From: Pseudomonas atagonensis
GTDB taxonomy: Bacteria > Pseudomonadota > Gammaproteobacteria > Pseudomonadales > Pseudomonadaceae
NCBI RefSeq assembly: GCF_011369485.1
Contig: NZ_VXCA01000030.1
Location: forward strand, 62,001 to 126,000
Reading direction: 5' to 3'
DNA length: 64,000 nucleotides
Shown: positions 45,153-53,147 of the stretch, piece by piece
Layout of the letters: each line of letters starts with the position of its first letter
How positions within the stretch are numbered: the first letter of the stretch is position 1
Notes under the pieces: model-generated
Told to the model about the DNA's origin: nothing
What the model saw: the letters and a program-made list of their open reading frames with translations, nothing else
The model's database searches: none
Position numbers and translations under genes: made by a program

Positions 45153-46519
45153 TGCACCGCCTCCACATCAAACTCCAGCGGCCTGGCCGGTTTCTGTCCG
45201 ATCCCGTACCAGTCCAGTTTGCGCGTCAGCACCATGAACACGCCGAGCAAGCCAAACAGCAGCAACGAGCCCATCAAGAGCGCGTAATCCTCAGCGCTCA
45301 GCAACCCATAGAGCAGGCCATACAGCGCCGCCAATCCCGCCGAAAAACTCAACCCGTGCCGCACGCTGCGCAGCACATGACAAACATAAAAGCCGATCAA
45401 CAACACACAACCACTGGCTGACAGCAGATACGCCAGGGCAAAGCCGATGTGCTCCGACAGCGACAGCAATAACAGGTAAAAGAACGCCAGCGCCACGCCG
45501 ACCAAGGCGTACTGCACCGGGTGCACTGCGAGACTTTTCAGCACTTCGAACAGGAAGAAACCGGCAAACGTCAGGACGATGAACAGCAATGCATATTTGA
45601 TCGCCCGATCACTCTTCAGGTACTGATCCACCGGTTCGATAAAGCTCACACCAAAGCTACGGGCATTGAACGCCTCGCAATCGTTGCTGCTCACACAGCG
45701 GCTCATGGCGTCTTGCAGGTTGGTGGAAAAGAACGTGGTCTGCCAGTCGGCACTGAAGCCCTGATCGCTGATCTCGCGCTTGCCCGGCAGGAAGTTGCCG
45801 ATGAAGCTTGGGTGCGGCCAGTTGGCAGTCAGGCTCACGCTGCTGCTCTTGCCCACCGGCAGCACTTGCAGCGAACCGGTGCCTTGCAGGCGCAGGTCAA
45901 AACCGAACGCCAGTTCCGTGGCCTTGCTGGTGTCGAGCAGTGGCAGCGTGACGCGTACGCCTTCGCCAAGCCAGCCGACTTGAGTGCCCGGGACGAAGTC
46001 CAGGCGCTGGCCGTCGAGTTCCAGTTTCAGTGCGTTTTCGATGCCGCGAATGTCACTGATGCCGACTGCGAGAAACGGCGCATCGAACTGGTAGTCCACG
46101 AAATCCTCTTTGATGCCCAGCTGGGCCGGCAGCGAGAACTGACCGTTGATGCGATTCTCGGCGTGGAACAACCGCGCCTCGTAGATGCCCCGGGAACGCA
46201 GCTCGGTTTGCACCTGGCCATCGAGTTCGAAACGCTCCGGCAGAAAATACAGGCGCCCACGCTCTTCGCCCGGCTCGTCGTAACGCTGGTTGGTTTTGTC
46301 GTTGAGCTTCCAGTTGTGGATCACCTTGCGGTACGGCACCACCATCACCGGCCCGTGCAGTTGCTGGCTGTAGCTTGAGCTACGGGCGATGTCTTCAAGC
46401 ACACCGTCGCGCAGTTGCTGACGCTCGTCGATGACGCCATTGATCATCAGCAGTGGCACCAGCAACAGCAGGATCAGCAGGGCAATTGCCCCGAGCTTTA
46501 TGGTCAAATTCTTGTTCAT
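45149..46519 (-). CDS. creD: Inner membrane protein CreD
   Basis: Inner-membrane protein of 456 residues, the main target of the CreBC (BlrAB) system, linked to envelope stress and beta-lactam response. An N-terminal helix (LGAIALLILLLLVPLLMINGV) is followed by a large periplasmic region and about five C-terminal membrane segments (ALLFIVLTFAGFFLFEVL onward). The start at ATG 46519 fits the family opening MNKNLTIKLG. It is separated from creC by 104 bases holding CreB-tag-like repeats. Confidence 0.92.
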   Translation of the reverse strand: MNKNLTIKLGAIALLILLLLVPLLMINGVIDERQQLRDGVLEDIARSSSYSQQLHGPVMVVPYRKVIHNWKLNDKTNQRYDEPGEERGRLYFLPERFELDGQVQTELRSRGIYEARLFHAENRINGQFSLPAQLGIKEDFVDYQFDAPFLAVGISDIRGIENALKLELDGQRLDFVPGTQVGWLGEGVRVTLPLLDTSKATELAFGFDLRLQGTGSLQVLPVGKSSSVSLTANWPHPSFIGNFLPGKREISDQGFSADWQTTFFSTNLQDAMSRCVSSNDCEAFNARSFGVSFIEPVDQYLKSDRAIKYALLFIVLTFAGFFLFEVLKSLAVHPVQYALVGVALAFFYLLLLSLSEHIGFALAYLLSASGCVLLIGFYVCHVLRSVRHGLSFSAGLAALYGLLYGLLSAEDYALLMGSLLLFGLLGVFMVLTRKLDWYGIGQKPARPLEFDVEAVQ

Positions 46520-46572
46520 GGGACTCTCCCTGTTTTGATGGGCAGAGTCTGGTTCGGGTGTATGGGGGTTTT

Positions 46573-46599
46573 GTGGGAGGAATGTGGAGATTGTGTGGA
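46573..46599 (-). promoter_or_regulatory. Three tandem CreB-tag-like repeats upstream of creD
   Basis: On the minus strand TCCAC-N6-TCCAC-N6-CCCAC, period 11, lies 54-80 bases upstream of the creD start. The published CreB tag is TTCAC-N6-TTCAC with the same period, so each unit differs by one or two bases. Confidence 0.5.
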
Positions 46600-46623
46600 G
46601 AAACGCAAACCCTCGCCACAGGA

Positions 46624-48042
46624 TCAAGGCAGGTGCAATGTTACTTCAACACCGCTTTCGACATTGCAGATGTGCATCGAACCACCGTGCAACTTGACCA
46701 CTTCTTCAACGAAGTTAAGTCCCAGACCCGTGCTCTTGCGGCCACTGTCGGGACGCGGCAACGAGTAGAAACGCTCAGTCAAACGCGGCAAGGCGTAATC
46801 GGGAATGGGCAACGTTTCATTGAACAAGCGAAACTCGATCTGCTCGCCAACGCGCTCGGCGCTGAAACGCAATAACCCCTGCGGCGGCGTGAAATCCAGC
46901 GCGTTCTCCAGCAAGTTACCCAATGCCTGACGCAACAGAAACGGCTCGCCGATCAGCAGCAAATCCTCCGCGATCATTCGTTCAATGCGCAACTGCTTGC
47001 CTTCAATTCGCGCGGCCTGGGCGTACAACAAGTCATCGACCAACACCGCCAGAGGTACAGCAACCTTCTCTTCAAGACCCTGACGCTGTTCGACTTGCGC
47101 CAGATTCAGCAAGCGCTCGATCAACTGCTGCATCCGCGCACTTTCGCTGTCGATGTTGCCGACAAACCGCAATCGCTGAACCGCTGGCATGTCACCTTGC
47201 AGCAACTCAGCCGCGCCGCGAATCGCCGCCAGCGGACTTTTCAGTTCGTGGGTCAGCGTGTGCACGTAACGTTCGACGTAAGCCTTGCCCTCCAGCTGCG
47301 TGCGCATCTGCTCGACCGCTGTCGCCAGTTGCTCCAGCTCACCACCCCGGTAATGCGGCACTTCTACTCGCCGGCCTTCGCTGACAGCTTGGGCATAACC
47401 GGTCAGACGGTGCAGCGCACGGCTCAGCCACCACGACAGCAGCGCGCCGAACAGCAGACCGAGGCCGATCAAACCGGCGCCGTAAAACAACAAGCGCCGC
47501 TCGGTGCGATCCACATACGGCTGCAGCGAGCTGTTGGGTTTGGCCACGGTGACCACGCCGATGATCCGGCCGTTGTCGCGGATCGGCGCGCCGACGTGCA
47601 TCACCGAAGAACTCGCGTCGTTCGGGTCGCTGCGGGTCGAGCGCGCGCCGTACTCGCCGCGCAGGGTCAGGTAGACGTCGTTCCAGCGCGAGTAATCCTG
47701 ACCGACCGCCACGCCACTGGAATCCAGCACGACGATGCCTTTGGCGTCGGTGACGTAGATGCGGTGATTGACCTGATTCTTCGGCAAGCCCCAGATCGTC
47801 GCTCGCGGCTGGCGTTCGCCGTAGGCACGCAGCAACTCGGGCCAGCGGTTCTCGCTGAGGGTGCCGGCCTTGAAATCATCGCGGAGGATTTCTGCCATCA
47901 GGTTAGCGGTGTCGACCAAGGTTTCTTCGGTGGACTGGCGCACACCGGGACGGATTTCTTCCATCACCGTGTTGAGCACGAAATACCCGGTCAGGCCGAT
48001 AAACAGCACATACACCAGGAAAATCCGCAGCCCCAGCGACAT
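46624..48042 (-). CDS. creC: Sensor histidine kinase CreC
   Basis: Membrane histidine kinase of 472 residues: two N-terminal membrane segments around a periplasmic sensor region, a HAMP linker, the phospho-acceptor histidine in HTLTHELKSPLAAIRGAAELL, and ATP-binding boxes (GNLLENALDFTP, SGRKSTGLGLNFVEEV). The start overlaps the creB stop by one base. It signals to CreB in the envelope/beta-lactam response. Confidence 0.93.
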   Translation of the reverse strand: MSLGLRIFLVYVLFIGLTGYFVLNTVMEEIRPGVRQSTEETLVDTANLMAEILRDDFKAGTLSENRWPELLRAYGERQPRATIWGLPKNQVNHRIYVTDAKGIVVLDSSGVAVGQDYSRWNDVYLTLRGEYGARSTRSDPNDASSSVMHVGAPIRDNGRIIGVVTVAKPNSSLQPYVDRTERRLLFYGAGLIGLGLLFGALLSWWLSRALHRLTGYAQAVSEGRRVEVPHYRGGELEQLATAVEQMRTQLEGKAYVERYVHTLTHELKSPLAAIRGAAELLQGDMPAVQRLRFVGNIDSESARMQQLIERLLNLAQVEQRQGLEEKVAVPLAVLVDDLLYAQAARIEGKQLRIERMIAEDLLLIGEPFLLRQALGNLLENALDFTPPQGLLRFSAERVGEQIEFRLFNETLPIPDYALPRLTERFYSLPRPDSGRKSTGLGLNFVEEVVKLHGGSMHICNVESGVEVTLHLP

Positions 48043-48722
48043 CAGCTGTGCCCCGGGCTGTAGCTGTAGCCGAGGCCGCGATGGGTCTGGATCGGCTCGG
48101 CTTCGGCGCGCACCAGACGCAGTTTGGCGCGCACGCTTTTGATGTGGCTGTCGATGCTGCGCTCATAACCGGCGTCGGCGGCGACACCCAGCGCATCAAG
48201 CAATTGTTCGCGGCTGAACACCCGTTCCGGTTGTTCGAGCAGGCATTGCAACAGTCGGAATTCGTGGCGGGTCAGGCTCAGGGTCTGGCCGCGATAGACA
48301 ATCTGTACGCGCTCGGGATCGATGCGAAACAGCGCCGAAATGGCTTCAATCGGCGGGCGCGGCGCCATGCGTTTGAGAATCGCCCGAACTCGCGCCGCCA
48401 CTTCCCGTGGGCTGAACGGCTTGACCACGTAATCGTCGGCGCCGATCTCCAGGCCCACAACCCGGTCGATCTCCGCGTCTCGCGCACTGAGAAAAAGCAC
48501 CGGCACTTCGCTGAAACGACGCAGCTGTTTACAGGTTTCGAAGCCGCTGATGTCCGGCAGGCCGATGTCGAGGATGATCAGATCCGCCGGCGTCTGGCGC
48601 TGATGCTCCAGCGCCGCCGCACCGAGACTCACCCACGTAGTGGTGAACCCCTCGCCCTGCAAGGCAAAAATAAGCGTGTCGGCAATCGCCGCTTCGTCTT
48701 CGACAATCAGGATATGAGGCAT
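48042..48722 (-). CDS. creB: Response regulator CreB
   Basis: OmpR/PhoB-type regulator of 226 residues. The receiver domain has the phospho-acceptor aspartate in LIILDIGLPDISG and the lysine in DYVVKPFSPREV. A C-terminal winged helix (YRGQTLSLTRHEFRLLQCLL, RSIDSHIKSVRAKL) follows. It is the first gene of creB-creC-creD and is expected to activate creD through tags in the creC-creD gap. Confidence 0.94.
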   Translation of the reverse strand: MPHILIVEDEAAIADTLIFALQGEGFTTTWVSLGAAALEHQRQTPADLIILDIGLPDISGFETCKQLRRFSEVPVLFLSARDAEIDRVVGLEIGADDYVVKPFSPREVAARVRAILKRMAPRPPIEAISALFRIDPERVQIVYRGQTLSLTRHEFRLLQCLLEQPERVFSREQLLDALGVAADAGYERSIDSHIKSVRAKLRLVRAEAEPIQTHRGLGYSYSPGHS

Positions 48723-48796
48723 GGCGTCCGAGCCCGTGGGTTAAGTGCGCGAACGGTGCCCCAAGCGTGCCTTTACGTCAATGAGACCACTTGGCG

Positions 48797-49300
48797 CTAG
48801 CAGTCCGGTTTGTCGGCGGTGAAGCGCCGCGCCGGGTTCACGGCCGCGCCAAATTCACGCAAGGCCTTGGCACCGATCAGCAGCGGATAGTTGAAGTTGC
48901 TGCGGTCAGTCAGGTTGACCTCCACGGTACGCTTGACGTCGCCCAGGCACAGTTCCAGATCGACCACTGGCCGTTTCGCGACTTCGGTGCTTTCGCCCTC
49001 GTCTTCTTCATCCGAACGACTCTTGATCTTGCTGATCCGCGCGACCTTGTGTTCATAGACCTTGTTGCTGGCGTCTTTGGTGCCGAGGCGGAAACGCACC
49101 CAGTCTTCGCCGTCACGGGTAAAGGTTTCGATGTCCTTGGCCGACAGCGAGGCCGTCAGTGCGCCGGTGTCCATCTTGGCCTTGAGCACTTCACCGCCGA
49201 TTTCCGGCAGCGCGATGTATTCGTAACGCCCGTACAGGGTCGGCTCGGCGGCCATCACCGGCAGAGCAACGAGGGCAAACAGTGCAAGGAGGGATTTCAC
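48797..49300 (-). CDS. Exported retropepsin-like protease family protein (RimB/Zn_protease type)
   Basis: A 167-residue protein with a signal peptide (1-18, MKSLLALFALVALPVMAA). The retropepsin-like motif is DTGA at Asp44 (KAKMDTGALTASLSA), with LIGAKALREFG as the second conserved block. The family is often annotated as ATP-dependent zinc protease, although no zinc or ATP motif is visible. It is next to creB in the same direction after a 74-base gap; the same neighbour occurs in PAO1 (PA0462). Confidence 0.78.
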   Translation of the reverse strand: MKSLLALFALVALPVMAAEPTLYGRYEYIALPEIGGEVLKAKMDTGALTASLSAKDIETFTRDGEDWVRFRLGTKDASNKVYEHKVARISKIKSRSDEEDEGESTEVAKRPVVDLELCLGDVKRTVEVNLTDRSNFNYPLLIGAKALREFGAAVNPARRFTADKPDC

Positions 49301-49353
49301 GTAAGGGGCTTCCTTGAGAGGTTGGGCAACGGGATTTTAGACCGTTGCGCGCT

Positions 49354-49458
49354 TGATCGTTCCCACGCTCTGCGTGGGCATGCATCCAGTGACGCTCCGC
49401 GTCACAGGGACGCGGAGCGTCCCGGGCGGCGTTACCACGCAGAGCGTGGGAACGATCA
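49354..49458. repeat. Inverted repeat of the TGATCGTTCCCACGCTCTGC family (copy 1)
   Basis: Long inverted ends TGATCGTTCCCACGCTCTGC and their inverse enclose an inner inverted repeat (GACGCTCCGCGTC and GACGCGGAGCGTC). A second copy is at 56264-56372. Confidence 0.85.
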
Positions 49459-49557
49459 GGTTAACCCGACTAAAGTGAAACATTCGTCACCGCCGATTTG
49501 GCCTGTCGCCCGAAGCCACTTATCATGGCGCGCCCATCCGACTTCATAGAGTTGCTT

Positions 49558-50436
49558 ATGCGCCGCCTGCTCACCGGCTGTTTCGTCACCCTGCTGCTGT
49601 TGCTCAACACCCTGATCCTGATCGGGCCGTTGATGGTGTTTGCCCTGCTCAAACTGGTGGCGCCCGGGCGCTGGCGCGATTACGCGTCGTGGGCGGTGAT
49701 GTGGATTGCCGAGACCTGGGCCGAGATCGACAAGCTGATCTTCCGCCTGTGCATTCCCACGCAGTGGGACATTCGTGGCGGCGAAGACCTGCGTGCTGAC
49801 ACCTCGTATCTGGTGGTCAGCAATCACCAGTCGTGGGTCGACATTCCGGCGCTGATCCAGACCCTCAACCGGCGCACGCCGTTCTTCAAGTTCTTCCTCA
49901 AGAAAGAACTGATCTGGGTACCGTTTCTGGGGCTGGCGTGGTGGGCGCTGGATTACCCGTTCATGAAGCGCTACACCAAGGCGTATCTGGCCAGGCACCC
50001 GGAGCTGGCGGGCAAGGATCTGGAAATCACCAAACAGGCCTGCGAGCTGTTCAAGCGTCAGCCAGTGACCGTGGTGAATTATCTGGAAGGCACCCGCTAC
50101 ACCGCCGCGAAAAGTGCGCAGCAACAATCACCGTTCAAGCACCTGCTCAAGCCCAAGGCGGGCGGCGTGGCGTTTGTATTGGCGGCGATGGGTGAACAGC
50201 TGGATGCGATTCTCGACGTCACCGTGGTGTACCCACAGGAGAAAATTCCAGGATTCTGGGATTTGATCAGCGGTAACGTGCCGCGGGTGATCATCGACAT
50301 CAAGACTCGCGAACTCGACCCGGCGCTGTGGCAGGGCGATTACGAGAACGATCCGGCGTTTCGCCAGACCGTCCAGAGCTGGGTCAACCAGCTCTGGAGC
50401 GAGAAGGATCAGCGCATCGCCGAACTGCGCGGCTGA
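49558..50436 (+). CDS. PlsC family acyltransferase
   Basis: Membrane acyltransferase of the 1-acylglycerol-3-phosphate group, 292 residues. An N-terminal membrane helix (LLTGCFVTLLLLLNTLILIG) is followed by the catalytic HxxxxD motif in SNHQSWVDIP and the later NYLEGTRYTAAK block. It has the form of the YihG/poly(A)-linked subgroup. Starts at 49525 or 49498 are possible, but ATG 49558 fits homologues. It converges on a DUF2780 gene with one base between stops. Confidence 0.84.
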   Translation: MRRLLTGCFVTLLLLLNTLILIGPLMVFALLKLVAPGRWRDYASWAVMWIAETWAEIDKLIFRLCIPTQWDIRGGEDLRADTSYLVVSNHQSWVDIPALIQTLNRRTPFFKFFLKKELIWVPFLGLAWWALDYPFMKRYTKAYLARHPELAGKDLEITKQACELFKRQPVTVVNYLEGTRYTAAKSAQQQSPFKHLLKPKAGGVAFVLAAMGEQLDAILDVTVVYPQEKIPGFWDLISGNVPRVIIDIKTRELDPALWQGDYENDPAFRQTVQSWVNQLWSEKDQRIAELRG

Positions 50437-50437
50437 T

Positions 50438-50995
50438 TCAGCTACCGGTGCCGGCGCCCCAGATGCTGCCCAGGCTTTGCAGCAGCGGGCCGCCGACGCC
50501 CTGGTCACCGAGATACTTGAGGAGCACCGGGGCAAACTGGCCGACCATGCCGCTGTCCATGCCCAACGCGCCGAACGCGTTGTTCAGGTCATTGGTGTCC
50601 TTGACGTTGCCCAGCGCGTTTTCCAGCCCGGCGGATTTACCGGACTGACCGAGCAAACCGCTCAACGCCGCCAGGTTGCCGCTGCCGCCCGACAGCTTGT
50701 CGATACCCGGCACTTCCTTGGCCAACTGCGAATAATCAGTACTGCTCAATTGGTTCTTCGCCAGGCCCAGCATCGCGCTGGTACCGCCAACGGCTTGCTG
50801 CGGCGTGACACCCAGACCGGTGACAGCTTGCAGCAGACCGGCGGTTTCCGACGTTGGCGCGGCAGCGGTGGCCGCATTGCCGCCCTGCATGCTTGAAGCA
50901 GCCTTGGTCACATCGTCCAGGCTGAAACCGGCGAACACCGGGCTGGCCGCAAGGGTCATCAGCGAAGCCATGACAATACCGCGTGAAATCTTCAT
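50438..50995 (-). CDS. DUF2780 family secreted protein
   Basis: An exported protein of 185 residues. The signal peptide MKISRGIVMASLMTLAASPVFA (22 residues) is written here by its ends: MKIS to PVFA. The mature part contains repeated short helices rich in glycine and leucine with ALGMDSGMVGQFAPVLLKYLG near the end. DUF2780 proteins have no assigned function. It is a single gene with its own promoter gap. Confidence 0.8.
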   Translation of the reverse strand: MKISRGIVMASLMTLAASPVFAGFSLDDVTKAASSMQGGNAATAAAPTSETAGLLQAVTGLGVTPQQAVGGTSAMLGLAKNQLSSTDYSQLAKEVPGIDKLSGGSGNLAALSGLLGQSGKSAGLENALGNVKDTNDLNNAFGALGMDSGMVGQFAPVLLKYLGDQGVGGPLLQSLGSIWGAGTGS

Positions 50996-51134
50996 TCAGA
51001 CATCCTCTTGCGCTGTGAAACCACCCGTTGAACGGGCGGCGAAACTGCCGGTTTGACCGGCTATCGCGCGGCATGTTCCTCGCCTGCGCATCCATTTTCA
51101 GCGTAGCCACGTATATAAATCGTGAAACCCTGGA

Positions 51135-51779
51135 ATGGCCGCGATGAATGGCACAAGCGCTTTTGCTGAACTAGCCTGTGAACAGCCCGAGATCAGTCCT
51201 CGTCGCCCGCCCTTTGCCTGGAGAGACGTCATTTCCATCGCCGACACCGATCAGTTGCGACAGCTGTTGGCCCAGTGCTCACTGGGTGATCGTCGCGCCT
51301 TCGAAACGCTGTACCGCAGCGTCGGCCCGCGCCTGCACGGCGTGGCCCTGCGTTTCATGGGCCGTACGGATCTGGCCGAAGAAGTCCTGCAGGAAGCCTT
51401 CGTGCGCATCTGGAACAACGCTTCGCGCTACGAAGCGCACCTGTCGGCGCCACTGACGTGGATGATCAACATCACCCGCAATCAGGCCATCGACCAGTTG
51501 CGCAAACACCGCGAGCGGCCGCTGAGCGATCTCGAACAGGACACGTTGCCGGACGAAAGCCCGTCGGCGCATGACCAATTGAGCAGTGCCCGTGAGGCCC
51601 GTGCGCTTAACCGCTGCCTGGAAACCCTCGAAGGCATGCAGCGTCAGTCGATCACCGTGGCCTACTTTCAGGGGCTGTCTTGCTCGGAGCTGGCGGAACA
51701 TCTGGCGGCACCACTGGGCTCGGTCAAATCGTGGATCCGTCGAGGCATGGAGCGTCTGCGCAGGTGCCTTGAATCATGA
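51135..51779 (+). CDS. ECF sigma factor (RskA-controlled type)
   Basis: Sigma-70 family ECF factor of 214 residues. Region 2 has ALYRSVGPRLHG-like residues, RTDLAEEVLQEAFVRIWNNA and WMINITRNQAIDQLRK; region 4 has GLSCSELAEHLAAPLGSVKSWIRRGMERL. An unusual N-terminal extension of about 40 residues precedes it. The second ATG (51144) is an equally good start. The stop overlaps the anti-sigma gene by 4 bases. It belongs to the group paired with an RskA-type anti-sigma, whose inducer is unknown in Pseudomonas. Confidence 0.86.
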   Translation: MAAMNGTSAFAELACEQPEISPRRPPFAWRDVISIADTDQLRQLLAQCSLGDRRAFETLYRSVGPRLHGVALRFMGRTDLAEEVLQEAFVRIWNNASRYEAHLSAPLTWMINITRNQAIDQLRKHRERPLSDLEQDTLPDESPSAHDQLSSAREARALNRCLETLEGMQRQSITVAYFQGLSCSELAEHLAAPLGSVKSWIRRGMERLRRCLES

Positions 51780-52450
51780 ACTACCAGACCCCTGCCCTGC
51801 GCCGTGCCCTCGCCGCCGATTACGCCATCGGCCTGATGTCCTCGACTGCGCGTCGGCGCTTTGAACACTTGCTGCTCGACGACGCGGCATTGCGCGCCGA
51901 ACTGGCGCAATGGCAGGAAAGTCTCGCCAGTCTCACCGAAGCCGTGCCGGAACAACCGGTGCCCGAACACGTCTGGCAAGGCATTACCGCGCGCATCGAC
52001 CCGCAAGTGCTGCATGTGCCGGAGAAACGTCCGTTCTGGAACTGGCTGCGACTCTCGGCTGCCGCAGCCTCAATGGTTGTGCTGGTCTTCCTCGGCTCGC
52101 TGTACAACCACGACGACGCCCGCTACCGCGCGACCCTGTTGAGCGCCGATGCGCAACCGGCGCTGAAGGTCGAAGCGCATGCTGATTATCTGCAAGTCGA
52201 ACCACTGACACTGGCGGCCATCGATCCCGGACGCAGCCTGGAACTTTGGGCGATTCCAGCGGATGGCAAGCCGATCTCGCTCGGTGTGATCCCGGCGGGG
52301 GGCAAAGGCAAGGTTGAGTTGAACGAGGCACAGAAAGCCCTCATCGGCCAACCGATTGCGCTGGCGGTGAGTCTGGAGCCGAAGGGTGGTTCGCCGACTG
52401 GGCAGCCGACTGGGCCAGTGCTGTATCAAGGTGCGTTGGCGGCCCTCTGA
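51776..52450 (+). CDS. RskA-family anti-sigma factor
   Basis: Membrane anti-sigma factor of 224 residues, coupled to the sigma gene (ATGA overlap). The N-terminal cytoplasmic part binds sigma (LRRALAADYAIGLMSSTARR, RRFEHLLLDDAALRAELAQW). A membrane helix lies at about 88-105 (WLRLSAAAASMVVLVFLGSLY). The periplasmic C-terminal RskA domain has LWAIPADGKPISLGVIPAGG. Regulated proteolysis of such proteins frees sigma. Confidence 0.85.
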   Translation: MNYQTPALRRALAADYAIGLMSSTARRRFEHLLLDDAALRAELAQWQESLASLTEAVPEQPVPEHVWQGITARIDPQVLHVPEKRPFWNWLRLSAAAASMVVLVFLGSLYNHDDARYRATLLSADAQPALKVEAHADYLQVEPLTLAAIDPGRSLELWAIPADGKPISLGVIPAGGKGKVELNEAQKALIGQPIALAVSLEPKGGSPTGQPTGPVLYQGALAAL

Positions 52451-52524
52451 GTGCAGAAATCGGTTGTTCTCTTGGATCAATTTCCTAGTGACATTCGTTT
52501 CATTATTTCAAATGGGACTATACA

Positions 52525-52542
52525 ACTGTCAGATCTGACAGT
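52525..52542. promoter_or_regulatory. Perfect 18-bp palindrome upstream of the secreted DUF3757-like gene
   Basis: ACTGTCAGATCTGACAGT is fully palindromic. It begins one base past a TATACA box at 52519-52524 and lies 60 bases before the ATG, a position typical for a repressor operator. No matching -35 box is seen. Confidence 0.5.
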
Positions 52543-52602
52543 GGTCGATAAGTACCTAACTTGCCAATATTGCTACTCCTCCCCTGTAACGGAGTACAGA
52601 TA

Positions 52603-53079
52603 ATGAAGCTGAAAATTGCTACCGCCATTCTTGGCTTGGCTGCGATGAGCAATGTGAATGCGGAACAATGCCCGGAGGTTTCACAGATATCCCAAACCGC
52701 ACTACCTGGCGGTGGATTTGAATACAAAGCCTCCTTTGCTGCTGCGAACCAAAAGCTTGAATGGACTGGTGGAGATAAATGGACCGGAGGAAGCGATAAG
52801 GAAAAACTCGCTTTCACATCGGCGCGTATCCAGCCAGAAGTTAATGATAAGACAGACCCGAAAAAGTCCAAGGTCTGGAGCGTAATTTGTCGGTATGAGG
52901 GGCAAGGTGCAGGTAATGAAGAGGCCAACGCGACCATGGTGCTCAAACCGGGAAAAGAGATCACAACCGCCTCTCCCCAGTGGGGCAAAAAGCCAGAAGG
53001 CAGCGTCAGCACCGCAGCTGTGAGCAAGTTGGATTGTGCAGCGAAAGAACCTTCGAAATGTGCGTTCAAGCTGAACTGA
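52603..53079 (+). CDS. Small secreted protein, DUF3757-like
   Basis: A 158-residue protein with a signal peptide (MKLKIATAILGLAAMSNVNA, cleaved before EQCPEVSQ). The mature part has cysteines at the start, middle and end (CPEVSQ, VICRYEGQ, LDCAAK and KCAFKLN) and an EWTGGDKWTGG segment, like DUF3757 proteins as I recall them. No function is known. Codon use and the upstream 150 bases are less GC-rich than the neighbours, so this may be an acquired gene. GGAG is spaced 8 bases from ATG 52603. Confidence 0.72.
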   Translation: MKLKIATAILGLAAMSNVNAEQCPEVSQISQTALPGGGFEYKASFAAANQKLEWTGGDKWTGGSDKEKLAFTSARIQPEVNDKTDPKKSKVWSVICRYEGQGAGNEEANATMVLKPGKEITTASPQWGKKPEGSVSTAAVSKLDCAAKEPSKCAFKLN

Positions 53080-53112
53080 AAAGCTGAATCTGGTGCGTGA
53101 AGCAAGATTAGA

Positions 53113-53139
53113 AACGGCGACCCTGAGGTCGCCGTTTTG
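53113..53139. terminator. Bidirectional terminator between the secreted protein gene and fdhA
   Basis: A perfect 11-bp stem (AAACGGCGACC with GGTCGCCGTTT) around CTGA, with T-run on the plus strand. On the minus strand it closes fdhA. Confidence 0.85.
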
Positions 53140-53147
53140 TATTGCGC

